NCBI RefSeq assembly: GCF_030812785.1
Contig: NZ_JAUSTJ010000001.1
Span: 1,302,001 to 1,366,000 of the forward strand
Direction of reading: 5' to 3'
Source: Sphingomonas kyeonggiensis
Lineage (GTDB): Bacteria > Pseudomonadota > Alphaproteobacteria > Sphingomonadales > Sphingomonadaceae
DNA length: 64,000 nucleotides
The position numbers and the translations under genes are program-made. Below are positions 7,083 to 15,619 of the stretch, piece after piece. Position 1 is the first letter of the stretch. Each line of letters starts with the position of its first letter. Under the pieces are notes generated by a model. The model did no database searches and was not told where the DNA came from. It saw nothing but the letters and a program-made list of their open reading frames with translations.

Positions 7083-7580
7083 TCAATGCTTCTCGTCGGG
7101 CTTGCGATAGCTGTCGTGGCACGCCTTGCAGGCCTTGCCCAGTTCGCCGAACTGGGCGGCGAAGCCGGGCTTGTCGCCGGCCTTGGCGAGATCGGCCAGC
7201 TTGGTCGCGGCGGCGGCATAGTCGGCGGCGCGCGCCTCGAAGCCGGCGCGGTCGCTCCAGATCGTGGGCAGCGCCTCGGAGGTCGGGGACGTGCTGCCGG
7301 CGGGGAACATGCCGGGAATCGCCTTGGCCCAGTTGGCGAGCGCGCGTGCGGCGAAGCCGACCGTCTTGGGATCGTCGTCCCGGTCGATCGCGCCCTTGAT
7401 CTGGCCGGTCAGCGCGGCGGAGAGCAGGAAGGCGGCGCGGCGGCCGGCGATGAGGTCGGCATTGGCGTCGGCGGTGGTCGCAGCGGGGGCGGCGGCCACG
7501 GCGTGGCTGCCCTGGGCGGTCGCCGCCATGGTGACGAACAGCGCCGCGGCGGCGCCGAGTGCAAGCGTGGTAATGCGCAT
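7083..7580 (-). CDS. Cytochrome c' (class II c-type cytochrome)
   Basis: The 165-residue periplasmic protein has a signal peptide (MRITTLALGAAAALFVTMAATAQG). Four helices follow, with a C-terminal haem-binding CKACH (residues 151-155) placed as in cytochromes c' and c-556. Class II cytochromes bind NO and other gases or act as small electron carriers; which applies here cannot be decided. The helical positions VGFAARALANWAKAIPGMFP and SDRAGFEARAADYAAAATKL fit the helix-bundle core. The start is supported by AAGGGAGCC upstream. It is monocistronic, with a 37-bp inverted repeat in its upstream region. Confidence 0.88.
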   Translation of the reverse strand: MRITTLALGAAAALFVTMAATAQGSHAVAAAPAATTADANADLIAGRRAAFLLSAALTGQIKGAIDRDDDPKTVGFAARALANWAKAIPGMFPAGSTSPTSEALPTIWSDRAGFEARAADYAAAATKLADLAKAGDKPGFAAQFGELGKACKACHDSYRKPDEKH

Positions 7581-7640
7581 CGATGGCTCCCTTGGTCGGA
7601 GGGGCACAGGCTTAGGCCGGGCGGTGGCGGCCCGCAACGG

Positions 7641-7677
7641 GGACGGAAGCTTGTCCATAATGGAGGAGCTTCCGTCC
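7641..7677. promoter_or_regulatory. Perfect 11-bp inverted repeat between cytochrome c' and zinc-ribbon genes
   Basis: GGACGGAAGCT (7641-7651) is exactly mirrored by AGCTTCCGTCC (7667-7677) around a 15-base loop. It lies in the divergent spacer, 61 bases before the cytochrome c' start and 33 before the next gene. An operator or a transcript hairpin are both possible. Confidence 0.4.
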
Positions 7678-7709
7678 GAAACGGCGCGCGGATCGCCTAT
7701 CGTCCCGGC

Positions 7710-7907
7710 GTGGCAGAAGGCGAAGCTCCTCGGGTCGAACAGGCATGCGAACGTTGTGGCGGCGTGGCCGTCACCCGCGACGCCTGGGCCGAATGGGACG
7801 TCAGTTCCCAGGCCTGGGTGCTCAGCGAAACGTTCGATTTCGCCTTCTGCCACCAATGCCACCGCGAGACACGGCTGGTGGCACGGGGAGTGGAGGCGGG
7901 GCGCTGA
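7710..7907 (+). CDS. Small four-cysteine zinc-ribbon-like protein
   Basis: From the GTG at 7710 the product has 65 residues with two CxxC knuckles, CERCGG near the N-terminus and CHQCHRE near the C-terminus, separated by a WAEWDVSSQAWVLSETFDFAF linker. The spacing fits a zinc ribbon. Short proteins with this W-D/W-x-L pattern are common next to unrelated genes in sphingomonads; their function is not known. Expression is uncertain because the frame overlaps no clear ribosome-binding site. The cysteine spacing and the tryptophan-rich linker argue it is real. Confidence 0.55.
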   Translation: MAEGEAPRVEQACERCGGVAVTRDAWAEWDVSSQAWVLSETFDFAFCHQCHRETRLVARGVEAGR

Positions 7908-7959
7908 TGCTCGCGCGCTTCCACCTCTCTCCCCACAGTCTGCCGGATCGCGGCGGGCG

Positions 7960-10059
7960 TCAGCCGGCGGCGCCCAGCTGCCACAGCATGAAGGCCATCT
8001 CGTCGGCGGATTCCTTCAGGCTCTCCCAGCGGCCCGACTTGCCGCCATGGCCGGCGCCCATGTTGGTCTTGAGGACCAGGACATTGTCGTCGGTCTTGGT
8101 CGCCCGCAGCTTCGCCGCCCATTTGGCGGGCTCCCAGTACGTCACCCGCGGGTCGTTGAGCCCGCCCGAGATGAACAGCGGCGGATAGGCCTGGGCGGTG
8201 ACATTGTCGTACGGGCTGTAGGAGCGGATCAGTTCGAACGCCGCGGCGTCCTCCAGCGGATTGCCCCATTCCGGCCATTCGCCCGGGGTCAGCGGCAGGC
8301 TCTCGTCGAGCATGGTGTTGAGCACGTCCACGAACGGCACGTCCGCCACGACCACGCCCCACAGCTCGGGGTCGGAGTTGACCACTGCGCCCATCAGCTC
8401 GCCGCCGGCCGAGCGTCCGGCGATGGCGATGCCGCCCTTGTGGGTGAAGCCCTGGTCGATCAGCCCCTTGGCCACGTCGACAAAGTCGTTGAACGTGTTG
8501 GTCCGCTTGGTCAGCTTGCCGTCGAGATACCATTGCTGGCCCAGATCGTCGCCGCCGCGGATATGGGCAATGGCGAAGGCGACGCCGCGGTCGAGGAAGG
8601 AGATGCGGCTGGTCGAGAAGCCCGGCGGGATGGCATAGCCATAGGCGCCATAGGCATAGAGATAGAGCTTGCCGCTGCCGTCCCTCGGGAAGTCCTTGGG
8701 GTAGACGATCGACACCGGCACCTCGGTTCCGTCGCGGGCGGCGATCTTCAGCCGCTCGGTGCGGTACTTGGCGCCGTCATAGCCCGACGGGATCTCCTGC
8801 ACCTTCAGCGTCTCGAGCGCGCCGGTGGCGACGTCATAGTCATAGACCGTGCCCGGCGTGACCATCGACTCGTAGCTCAGCCGCAGCTTGTCGACAGCAT
8901 ATTCGGGATTGTCGCCCAGGCCCGCGACATAGCTCGCCTCGGGGAATTTGAGGCGGACCGGGGCGATGGCTGCGTCGTAGCGGTGGAGCTCGATCTGATC
9001 GAGCCCGTCCTCGCGGCCCTCGACGATGAAGAAGTCGGCGAAGCAGGCGACGCCGGTCATGTAGAAATGCGGCGAGGGCGCGATCCGCTCGGCCCATTCG
9101 CCCGGATTGGCGAGGCTGGCGGTGACCAGCCGGAATTGCGGGTCGGTATCGTTGGTATGGATGAACAGCGTGTCGCCGTGCAGGTCGACATCATATTCGC
9201 GGCCCCGCTTGCGCGGGCTGACCAGGATCGGCGTGGCGAGCGGATCGCTGGCCGGGTAGAGGCGGATCTCGCTGGTCTCATGATCGCTGGTGGTGAGCAG
9301 GATCCATTTGCGGTCGCTGCTCAGCTCGGCGCCAACCGAGAAGCCGAGCTCCTCCTCGAAATAGACCGTCACGTCACTGGCCGGATCGGTGCCCAGCCGG
9401 TGAAGCTTGATCGTCCGCGTCCGCCAGTTCTCGTCGGTCACGCCGTAGAGGATCGCGTCGCCGGTGCTGGTGAAGACGATGTTGCCGATCGTGCCTTCGA
9501 TCGAGACGTCGCCCCATTTGCCCGCGGCGCCTTCGATCCGCTCGCCGATCGCCTCGCCGCCGGCCAGGTCCTTGAAGCGGATCGTGTAGCGCTCCGATCC
9601 GTCGTCATCGGTCGAATAGGCCATCAGCGCGCCGTCCTCGCTGATCGTGATCGCGCCGACGCGGAAATATTCCTTGCCTGCGGCGAGCGCCGGCTCGTCG
9701 AGGATCAACTGGTCGGCGCCGCCGGCGACCGGTTTGCGCCACAGCCGCGGATATTCGCCGCCGACCTCATGGTCGCTCCAGTAGAGCCAGTCGCCGTCCT
9801 TTTGCGGTACGGAGGATTCGTCTTCCTTGATCCGCCCGCGCATCTCCTTGAACAGCGTCTCGGAGAGCGGCTTGAGCGGCTCCATCACCTTCTCGAAGAA
9901 ACCGTTCTCCTCCTCGAGATAGGCGAGCACGTCCTTGTCGGTGACGGTGGGATAGCCCGGGTCCCTGAGCCAGGCCCAGGGATCCTCGATCGTGACACCG
10001 TGGGTGGTGAAGCTGTGGGGGCGGGTGGCGGCGACGGGCGGCTTGGGAAGGTCGGTCAT
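7960..10059 (-). CDS. ptrB: Oligopeptidase B (protease II), S9 family
   Basis: The 699-residue cytoplasmic serine peptidase cleaves small peptides after basic residues. The N-terminal part is the seven-bladed propeller (from about residue 70), opened by IEDPWAWLRDPGYP, a family hallmark. The C-terminal alpha/beta-hydrolase domain has the nucleophile in AGRSAGG (Ser550), with Asp636 in GLNDPRV and His671 in GAGHGGK as the rest of the triad. Length matches E. coli PtrB. There is no signal peptide. The start at 10059 is followed at once by MTDLPKPPVA, a normal N-terminus. It is monocistronic. Confidence 0.93.
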   Translation of the reverse strand: MTDLPKPPVAATRPHSFTTHGVTIEDPWAWLRDPGYPTVTDKDVLAYLEEENGFFEKVMEPLKPLSETLFKEMRGRIKEDESSVPQKDGDWLYWSDHEVGGEYPRLWRKPVAGGADQLILDEPALAAGKEYFRVGAITISEDGALMAYSTDDDGSERYTIRFKDLAGGEAIGERIEGAAGKWGDVSIEGTIGNIVFTSTGDAILYGVTDENWRTRTIKLHRLGTDPASDVTVYFEEELGFSVGAELSSDRKWILLTTSDHETSEIRLYPASDPLATPILVSPRKRGREYDVDLHGDTLFIHTNDTDPQFRLVTASLANPGEWAERIAPSPHFYMTGVACFADFFIVEGREDGLDQIELHRYDAAIAPVRLKFPEASYVAGLGDNPEYAVDKLRLSYESMVTPGTVYDYDVATGALETLKVQEIPSGYDGAKYRTERLKIAARDGTEVPVSIVYPKDFPRDGSGKLYLYAYGAYGYAIPPGFSTSRISFLDRGVAFAIAHIRGGDDLGQQWYLDGKLTKRTNTFNDFVDVAKGLIDQGFTHKGGIAIAGRSAGGELMGAVVNSDPELWGVVVADVPFVDVLNTMLDESLPLTPGEWPEWGNPLEDAAAFELIRSYSPYDNVTAQAYPPLFISGGLNDPRVTYWEPAKWAAKLRATKTDDNVLVLKTNMGAGHGGKSGRWESLKESADEMAFMLWQLGAAG

Positions 10060-10101
10060 ACCCGTTCCTTAGCCCAGCCGCGGCGTCTGTCGAACCCGCC
10101 T

Positions 10102-10941
10102 TTAGCGTGGTTGTGCAGCGTTGGGCGGTGTCGCCATCGCCTGCCGGATCAGCGTAACCCGAAATGCCGCAATCCCTTTCACGGGTGCGCCGGCGGGATT
10201 CTTTGCGGGAGTGAACAGCTTTTGCGCGACCAGCGGATCGCAGCCGAGCTTCTCGATCGGGTCGTTCGCCGGGGCTTCTTCGCGCTTGCAGCTGATGATC
10301 GCGCCATTGGGGGCAATGGTCACGCGGAAGAGATAATCGGCATTGGTACCGCTGGAGGCGCCGGCCAGCTTCAGCAACTGATCGTTGGTCAGCCAGTCGT
10401 CACGATCCTTGATGGCGACCGGGCGGGTGCCGCCGGGAGCGAACTGGGCAGGGTCCGCGCCCCATTCGAGCAGCTGGTCGTCGATGCATTTGCGGAGTGC
10501 GGCAATGGCCTCGCCCGCCCGCGGGACGTCGAAGCTGGCAAAGCTGCGGCTGGTGCTTCCCACGCTCACCGTGCGCGCGGCGGCAAAGGCGCCGAGCATT
10601 GCCGGCTTGAACGGGGCAAGCTGAAGTGCCGGGCCCGCTGCCAGCTTGCCGAGCGGGGTTGCGGTCGCGTTGATCGGCTTGCCGCCGTCGAAGCTTAGCC
10701 GGGCGGGGAAGCCTTCCGGCTTTCCGCCCTCGGGGACGTCCCTGCCGCTGGCCAGCACGATGAACTCATCGGTACCCGGCACCGTCCGCACTGCCAGCAA
10801 TGCGGGGACGGGGGTCTGGACGACACGAACTAGCGAACACTCCGCAGGGGCGACCTTCACTTCCCATTTGCCCGCGCCCTGCGCCTGGGCGGAGAGTGGT
10901 ACGAGCGCGAACAGAATGGCGTTCGATGCGATACGGATCAT
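10102..10941 (-). CDS. Secreted hypothetical protein with TonB C-terminal-like tail
   Basis: The 279-residue protein has a signal peptide (MIRIASNAILFALVPLSAQAQG) and no membrane anchor. Residues 25-150 form an unassigned domain with AECSLVRVVQTPVP and a central VSVGSTSRSFASFDVP strand. The last ~70 residues (YLFRVTIAPNGAIISCKREE, then LGCDPLVAQKLFTPAKN) resemble the strand-helix-strand fold of TonB C-terminal domains found in many secreted sphingomonad proteins. It presumably works in the periplasm; no function can be given. An AAGGGGC site supports the start. It is not overlapped by neighbours. Confidence 0.65.
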   Translation of the reverse strand: MIRIASNAILFALVPLSAQAQGAGKWEVKVAPAECSLVRVVQTPVPALLAVRTVPGTDEFIVLASGRDVPEGGKPEGFPARLSFDGGKPINATATPLGKLAAGPALQLAPFKPAMLGAFAAARTVSVGSTSRSFASFDVPRAGEAIAALRKCIDDQLLEWGADPAQFAPGGTRPVAIKDRDDWLTNDQLLKLAGASSGTNADYLFRVTIAPNGAIISCKREEAPANDPIEKLGCDPLVAQKLFTPAKNPAGAPVKGIAAFRVTLIRQAMATPPNAAQPR

Positions 10942-11001
10942 GAGGTGCCCCTTTTCGAAGGCTATCGTTCTTCCGCAATCCGCCGCTGCCGCGCAAGCGT
11001 T

Positions 11002-12162
11002 TCAGGCAAGGGCGGCGGGGCGTCGCACCAGCCGCGGCGCCAGCACCATGGCAAGGCTGACCAGCGCCATGGCGGCGGCGGCGAGCGAGACTGCCGGATA
11101 GCCCAGCCCCTCGCGGATCACTTCGCCGCCCAGCGCCGCGCCGATCGCATTGCCCAGGTTGAACGCGCCGATGTTCATCGCGGAGGCAAGGTTGGGCGCC
11201 TCATGCGCGGCGTCCATCACCCGCATCTGCAGCGGCGGCACCAGCGCGAAGCTGGCGGCACCCCAGAGCGGCATCAGGATGATGGCGACCGGCAGCGAGA
11301 ACATGCCGAAGGCGAAGGCGACGAGCAGCACCGCCAGCGCCGCGGTCATCGTGATCAGCGCGCCCTCGACCGACTTGTCGGCATAGCGCCCGCCCAGCCA
11401 GTTGCCTGCGGTCAGCCCGACGCCGAAGATCACCAGCGCCGCGGTCACCCAGAAGGTCGAGGCGTGCGAGGCTTCGCGCAGGATCGGCGCGATATAGGTG
11501 AACACGGTGAACATCGCGCTGAACCCGACCATCGTCAGGGCGAGTGCGAACAGCACCGGCCCACGGCCGAGCACGCGCAGCTCGGCCATCATGTCGACAT
11601 CCTTCTCGGCGGGCAGGGCAGGGACGAACAGCCGCAGCGCGATCATCGTGACCACGCCGATCGCGGCGATGGCGGCGAACACCGACCGCCAGCCGAATAC
11701 TTCGCCCGCCCAGGTCGCGAGCGGCACGCCGCCGATCGTCGCGATCGTCAGCCCCATGAACATGGTGGCGATGGCGCCCGCGCGCTTCTCGGGCGCGACC
11801 AGCCCGGCGGCGACCACCGATCCGACGCCGAAGAATGCGCCGTGGTTGAGCGAGGTGACGATCCGTGCGGCGAGCAGTATCGCATAGCTGTCCGACACCG
11901 CCGCCAGCAGGTTGCCGGCGGTGAAGATCGCGGCGAGCGCGATCAGCAATGTGCGGCGCGGCACCCGGCCGGTGGTGAGCGTCATCAGCGGCGCGCCGAT
12001 CAGCACGCCGATCGCATAGGCGCTGACCAGCAGCCCGGCGGTGGGGATCGATACGCCGAGGTCGCCCGCGATCACGGGCAGCAGGCCCATCGGGGTGAAT
12101 TCGGTGACACCGATGCCAAAGGCACCGATGGCGAGCGCAGTGAGCGCGGGACGGGAACTCAT
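11002..12162 (-). CDS. MFS drug/sugar efflux transporter (DHA1, AraJ/YdhP-like)
   Basis: The 386-residue protein has twelve predicted hydrophobic helices. The signature loop between helices 2 and 3 (GAPLMTLTTGRVPRRT) and the ITEFTPMGLLPVIAGDLGVS-like opening (IGVTEFTPMGLLP) are typical of the AraJ/YdhP branch of DHA1 exporters. The family exports sugars, purines or drugs; the substrate is not predictable. The start is placed at MSSRPALTALA, where the first helix begins. It is transcribed divergently from a LysR regulator 101 bases away, with a palindrome between them, so regulation by that LysR is likely. Confidence 0.88.
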   Translation of the reverse strand: MSSRPALTALAIGAFGIGVTEFTPMGLLPVIAGDLGVSIPTAGLLVSAYAIGVLIGAPLMTLTTGRVPRRTLLIALAAIFTAGNLLAAVSDSYAILLAARIVTSLNHGAFFGVGSVVAAGLVAPEKRAGAIATMFMGLTIATIGGVPLATWAGEVFGWRSVFAAIAAIGVVTMIALRLFVPALPAEKDVDMMAELRVLGRGPVLFALALTMVGFSAMFTVFTYIAPILREASHASTFWVTAALVIFGVGLTAGNWLGGRYADKSVEGALITMTAALAVLLVAFAFGMFSLPVAIILMPLWGAASFALVPPLQMRVMDAAHEAPNLASAMNIGAFNLGNAIGAALGGEVIREGLGYPAVSLAAAAMALVSLAMVLAPRLVRRPAALA

Positions 12163-12179
12163 GGGGCGATGCTCCGGGG

Positions 12180-12199
12180 ATTTGTGCGGCAGCGCAAAT
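12180..12199. promoter_or_regulatory. Candidate LysR operator
   Basis: ATTTGTGCGGCAGCGCAAAT has 8-base arms with one mismatch around GGCA. It sits in the 101-base divergent spacer, 17 bases before the transporter start. Its dyad and AT-rich ends are those expected of a LysR binding site, though the classical T-N11-A is not exact. Confidence 0.45.
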
Positions 12200-12263
12200 G
12201 GACTGGCGCGGCCACTTCCGGTAGACGGCGTAAAGGCGAAACATCTGTGCACTGGATTCACGA

Positions 12264-13172
12264 ATGACCCGCGCCATGGCCGATCGCTCGGGCGAGATGG
12301 AAATCTTCGTCACCGCGGTGCGCGAAGGCAGCCTTTCCGCCGCCGCCCGCCGGCTCGAGCTCACCCCTTCGGCAGTCAGCCGGGCGCTCGCCCGGATCGA
12401 AGCGCGGCTGGGCGTCCGCCTGATCACCCGCACCACCCGCAAGCTGGTGCTGACGCCCGAGGGCGATGCCTATCTCCATGCCGCCCAGCGCATCCTCACC
12501 GACATCGCCGAGGTGGAGGAGGAGCTTGCCGACCAGGCCTCGCCGCGCGGACGGCTGCGGGTCAGTGCGGCGCTCGCCCATGGCCGGCTGGCGATCGTGC
12601 CCTTGCTCGGCGAGTTCGTCACCCGCTATCCGGGCATCCTGGTCGACATCAGCCTGAGCGATACGCTGGAGGATGTAGCGGGCGGCCGCGCCGATGTCGC
12701 GATCCGCTTCGGCCCGCTGGCGGACAGCGCGCTCACCGCCCGCAAGATCGGCGAGACCGGGCGCTCGATCGTCGCCGCGCCGGCCTATCTCGGCCGGATG
12801 GGCATGCCGCAGGTCCCCGAGGACCTGCACGCGCATAACTGCCTCAACTTCAACTTCCGCCGTGCGGAGCCGGTCTGGCCGTTCCGCCAGGACGGGCGCG
12901 ACTATGCGTTGCCAGTGGGCGGCAATATCGAGGCGAACAATGGCGAGACGCTGGTCGAGCTGGCGCTGGCCGGGGTCGGCATCGCCCGGGTCGGCAGCTT
13001 CAGCGTGGCCGCGGACCTCGCCGCCGGCCGGCTGGTCTCCCTGCTCGATCCGTTCAACCCGGGCGACCGGGAGGATATCCATGCAGTGTTCGTCGGCGGC
13101 GCGACCCGGCCCGCGCGGGTGCGGGCGTTCGTCGAGTTTCTGGTGGAGAAGCTGGCGGCCCGAGCCTCCTAG
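12264..13172 (+). CDS. LysR-family transcriptional regulator
   Basis: The 302-residue protein has an N-terminal winged HTH (about residues 11-70; FVTAVREGSLSAAARRLELTPSAVSRALARIE) and a periplasmic-binding-protein-like effector domain from ~95 to the end (LRVSAALAHGRLAIVPLLGEF opening). It matches the CrgA/DmlR-like subgroup. The gene is divergent from the MFS transporter and very probably controls it and itself. The effector is unknown. The downstream inverted repeat at 13179-13284 separates it from the convergent TonB-like gene. Confidence 0.93.
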   Translation: MTRAMADRSGEMEIFVTAVREGSLSAAARRLELTPSAVSRALARIEARLGVRLITRTTRKLVLTPEGDAYLHAAQRILTDIAEVEEELADQASPRGRLRVSAALAHGRLAIVPLLGEFVTRYPGILVDISLSDTLEDVAGGRADVAIRFGPLADSALTARKIGETGRSIVAAPAYLGRMGMPQVPEDLHAHNCLNFNFRRAEPVWPFRQDGRDYALPVGGNIEANNGETLVELALAGVGIARVGSFSVAADLAAGRLVSLLDPFNPGDREDIHAVFVGGATRPARVRAFVEFLVEKLAARAS

Positions 13173-13178
13173 TTCTTC

Positions 13179-13284
13179 GTCACCCCGGCCTTGTGCCGGG
13201 GGCCACCGGGAGGCGAGTCATGTACCAGAGGCTCTACCGGCATAGTTCGCGGCGCAGTGGACCCCGGCACAAGGCCGGGGTGAC
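13179..13284. repeat. Paired inverted palindromes (CACCCCGGCCTTGTGCCGGGG type)
   Basis: Arms of 28 nt, 13179-13206 and 13257-13284, are inverted copies with one mismatch; each arm is itself nearly palindromic (CCCCGGC-CTT-GTGCCGGGG). The same unit recurs as a perfect pair at 44632-44736. It lies between two convergent genes. Confidence 0.85.
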
Positions 13285-13291
13285 GATGGAG

Positions 13292-14035
13292 TCAATTCTC
13301 CGGCCGGTCATACAGCTCCCATTGCTGCTCGCCGGTCACCACATCGGCATAGGGCCTGCCGCTGGCATCCCGGCTCGGCGCGTAGCGGAAGCGCTTCTTG
13401 ATCAGCCGGCACGTCGTCTCGTCGAGATCGGCATTGCCGCTCGAGCGGGTCACTTGGCAATCGGTCACCCGCCCGTTCACGCCGACGATGAAACGCAGCC
13501 CCACCGTCCCCTGCGCGCCCGCTCGGGCTGCCGCTTTGGGATAGTCGCGCCCGGTGATGTCGCCTTCGAGCAATCGCAGCGCGGTGCCGCCGCCACCGCC
13601 GGCGCCATTGCCGCGCCCGCCCGATCCGGTGCCGTTGCCGACGCCGCCAGCGCCGGTTCCCGGCCCGGCGACCGGCGCGTTGCCCGAGCTGGCGTCGCTC
13701 CCCTGGGCAGGCGTGGTCGCGGCCGGCATGGGCTGGGGCAGGACCGTCTTCACCGGCGTCGCCACTTCGGTGGCGCGGGAGACGAGATTGGGCGGGGCGG
13801 CCTTGCCCTCCTCCTTGGGCGTGCGTGGCTTGGGTTTGGGGGCGATCTCGGGCTCCGGGGGCGGTGGTGGGGGCAGGGTGAAGTCGACCAGCTGCATCGC
13901 CCGGGTCGGCACCACGCTCAGCCGCACGCCCAGTCCGTGCATCAGCATCCAGACCAGCAGCCCCACCAGGACGAGCGCGCCGAGCGCGCTGCCCAGCCGC
14001 TCGCGCGGAGAGGAAATGCCGGCTCCTTGACGCAT
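13292..14035 (-). CDS. TonB-family energy transducer-like protein
   Basis: The 247-residue protein has the TonB plan: an N-terminal anchor (about residues 16-33, LGALVLVGLLVWMLMHGL), a proline-rich periplasmic spacer (LPPPPPPEPEIAPKPKPRTP), a long glycine/asparagine-rich linker, and a C-terminal TonB domain (GTVGLRFIVGVNGRVTDCQVTRSSG, then LIKKRFRYAPSRDASG). It would couple inner-membrane ion gradient to outer-membrane receptors such as the one at 61593. No exbB or exbD gene is near, so its motor is encoded elsewhere. The glycine-rich segment (GGVGNGTGSGGRGNGAGGGGG) is unusually long for TonB. Confidence 0.82.
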   Translation of the reverse strand: MRQGAGISSPRERLGSALGALVLVGLLVWMLMHGLGVRLSVVPTRAMQLVDFTLPPPPPPEPEIAPKPKPRTPKEEGKAAPPNLVSRATEVATPVKTVLPQPMPAATTPAQGSDASSGNAPVAGPGTGAGGVGNGTGSGGRGNGAGGGGGTALRLLEGDITGRDYPKAAARAGAQGTVGLRFIVGVNGRVTDCQVTRSSGNADLDETTCRLIKKRFRYAPSRDASGRPYADVVTGEQQWELYDRPEN

Positions 14036-14158
14036 GCCCGATCAATGCCCTGTGGGGGCCGAACGATCCCATGAACGGCTTGTTGTTTTCAGTTCATGCA
14101 ACCGGGCGTACCCGGGCGCCGTTCTAACCTGCATTGGTTTAAGGAAGGGATGGAAATC

Positions 14159-14476
14159 ATGCGTAAGCTCATTGCGGCCGTTGCCGCTCTCGCGCTGGCC
14201 ATGCCCGTCGCAATGCCGATCGAGGCGGCGCAGGCTCAGAGTCACTACAAGGGCAAGTCGACCAAGGGACGTGCCTATTACAAGAAATGCCGTCGCTCGC
14301 CCGGCCATGCCGGCCTGATCGGCGGTGCCGCGGTCGGCGTGCTTGCCGGTCCGGCGATCATCGGCCACGGCCTGCTCGGCGCAGCGGTCGGCGGTGTCGG
14401 CGGTGCCTTTGGCGGCCGCGCGATCGATCGCACGATCAGCGCCAAGCACCGCTGCTATTATGTTCGCCGCCGCTAG
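14159..14476 (+). CDS. Secreted glycine-zipper protein, hypothetical
   Basis: The 105-residue product has a signal peptide (MRKLIAAVAALALAMPVAMPIEAAQAQS), a basic stretch around YKGKSTKGRAYYKK and a glycine-zipper region (LIGGAAVGVLAGPAIIGHGLLGAAVGG; about residues 55-85), ending in a basic CYYVRRR tail. Such proteins are small envelope components in sphingomonads. The start at 14159 is preferred over 14150 because the AAGGAAGG site is then about 10 bases upstream. Its stop overlaps the convergent aldolase gene stop by four bases (CTAG). Confidence 0.7.
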   Translation: MRKLIAAVAALALAMPVAMPIEAAQAQSHYKGKSTKGRAYYKKCRRSPGHAGLIGGAAVGVLAGPAIIGHGLLGAAVGGVGGAFGGRAIDRTISAKHRCYYVRRR

Positions 14477-15537
14477 GTAGAGCGGCCTCGCGCGGTCACC
14501 GGCCAGCTGCCGGTGACCGTGTCGCCCTCTACCAGCCAGTAGCAATCGTACAGATTCACCGTCGGGTCGCAGTGCGGCGGCACCAGTGTCGTCCGCTCCG
14601 CCAGGCCCGGCAGATCCTCCCCGATCAGCGCTCCCTGCTCGTCGCCCATGAAGGCGTAACGCGCGGTGCCTGACATGGGTACGGGCACCCCGGCATCGGT
14701 GGCGAAAGACTTCAATCCCGCATCGATCGTCACCATGCCGGGCGTGTTCGCGCTGACCACGGTGGAATCCACCCAGAGCGCCTGCTCGAAGCTCGGCCCC
14801 GCCAGCTCGCAATCGCGATATTCGCGGTCGAGGAAGATGTAGCTGCCCACCTGCAGCTCGGTCAGCACGCCCAGTTCGGCATCGATCGCGAAGGTGCCAG
14901 TGCCCGCACCCGTCACCACCGGGATCGCGAAACCTGCCGCTTCCAGTGCCGCCAGCACCGTCTGCAGATAATCGGTCTTCCCGACGATCGCCGCATGCCG
15001 GTCGGCGAAGGTGGTGATGTGCTGCTCGGCGCCGCAATAATATTGCACCCCACCCAGCGTCAGCCCGGCCGCGGCGATCGCCCGGGTGAGCTCGACGGCG
15101 GCTTCGGGGGAAGTCACGCCGGTGCGATGCTTGCCCGGATCGACATCGACGAACACCGTCACGCTGCTGCCAGCGAGCGACCGCACCACGTCGGGATGGT
15201 CCGCCACCGCCGACAACCGGATCTTGCCCGCCAGCGCCGTCAGCCGCGCGATCCCGTTCTTGGTCACCACCGGCGAAGTGAGGTGGATGTCGCCCACCCC
15301 GTCCGCCGCCAGCGCCTCGGCCTCGGCCAGCTTGGCGCAGCATATGCCCACTGCGCCCGCCGCGATCTGCCGCCGGGCGATCTTGCCGCTCTTGTGCGTC
15401 TTGGCATGCGGCCTGAGCGCCAGTCCCTTCGCCCGCGCATAATCGGCCATCGCCGCGATGTTGCGGTCCATCGCCGCCACGTCGAGCAGCAGGGCGGGGG
15501 TGGGCAGGTCGGTACGGGGCAGAGGGAAATGCGTCAT
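14473..15537 (-). CDS. PLP-dependent D-threonine aldolase / DSD1-family enzyme
   Basis: The 354-residue enzyme is of fold type III (alanine-racemase-like barrel). The N-terminus has the PLP lysine in RPHAKTHKS (Lys46). The C-terminal PHCDPTVN motif (His322, Asp324) is the divalent-metal site of D-threonine aldolase and D-serine dehydratase (DSD1) relatives, and GAGTGTF binds the PLP phosphate. It would split beta-hydroxy-D-amino acids to glycine plus aldehyde, or dehydrate D-serine; the sequence does not decide. Single gene, transcribed divergently from aminopeptidase P with 82 bases between. Confidence 0.85.
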   Translation of the reverse strand: MTHFPLPRTDLPTPALLLDVAAMDRNIAAMADYARAKGLALRPHAKTHKSGKIARRQIAAGAVGICCAKLAEAEALAADGVGDIHLTSPVVTKNGIARLTALAGKIRLSAVADHPDVVRSLAGSSVTVFVDVDPGKHRTGVTSPEAAVELTRAIAAAGLTLGGVQYYCGAEQHITTFADRHAAIVGKTDYLQTVLAALEAAGFAIPVVTGAGTGTFAIDAELGVLTELQVGSYIFLDREYRDCELAGPSFEQALWVDSTVVSANTPGMVTIDAGLKSFATDAGVPVPMSGTARYAFMGDEQGALIGEDLPGLAERTTLVPPHCDPTVNLYDCYWLVEGDTVTGSWPVTARGRST

Positions 15538-15619
15538 CGCTTCCGACTAGCGCAGGATGTGACTTTTGCCGAATATCGGCGCAAAGCAGCCCCATAGATT
15601 CCAGCAATAGAGTAATCCC

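Noticed and set aside
7264..10698. Very long open frame (over 1,100 codons) on the plus strand
   Set aside because: It is the antisense shadow of oligopeptidase B and its neighbours; its product is low-complexity Ala/Gly/Arg with no domain, as expected in GC-rich DNA.
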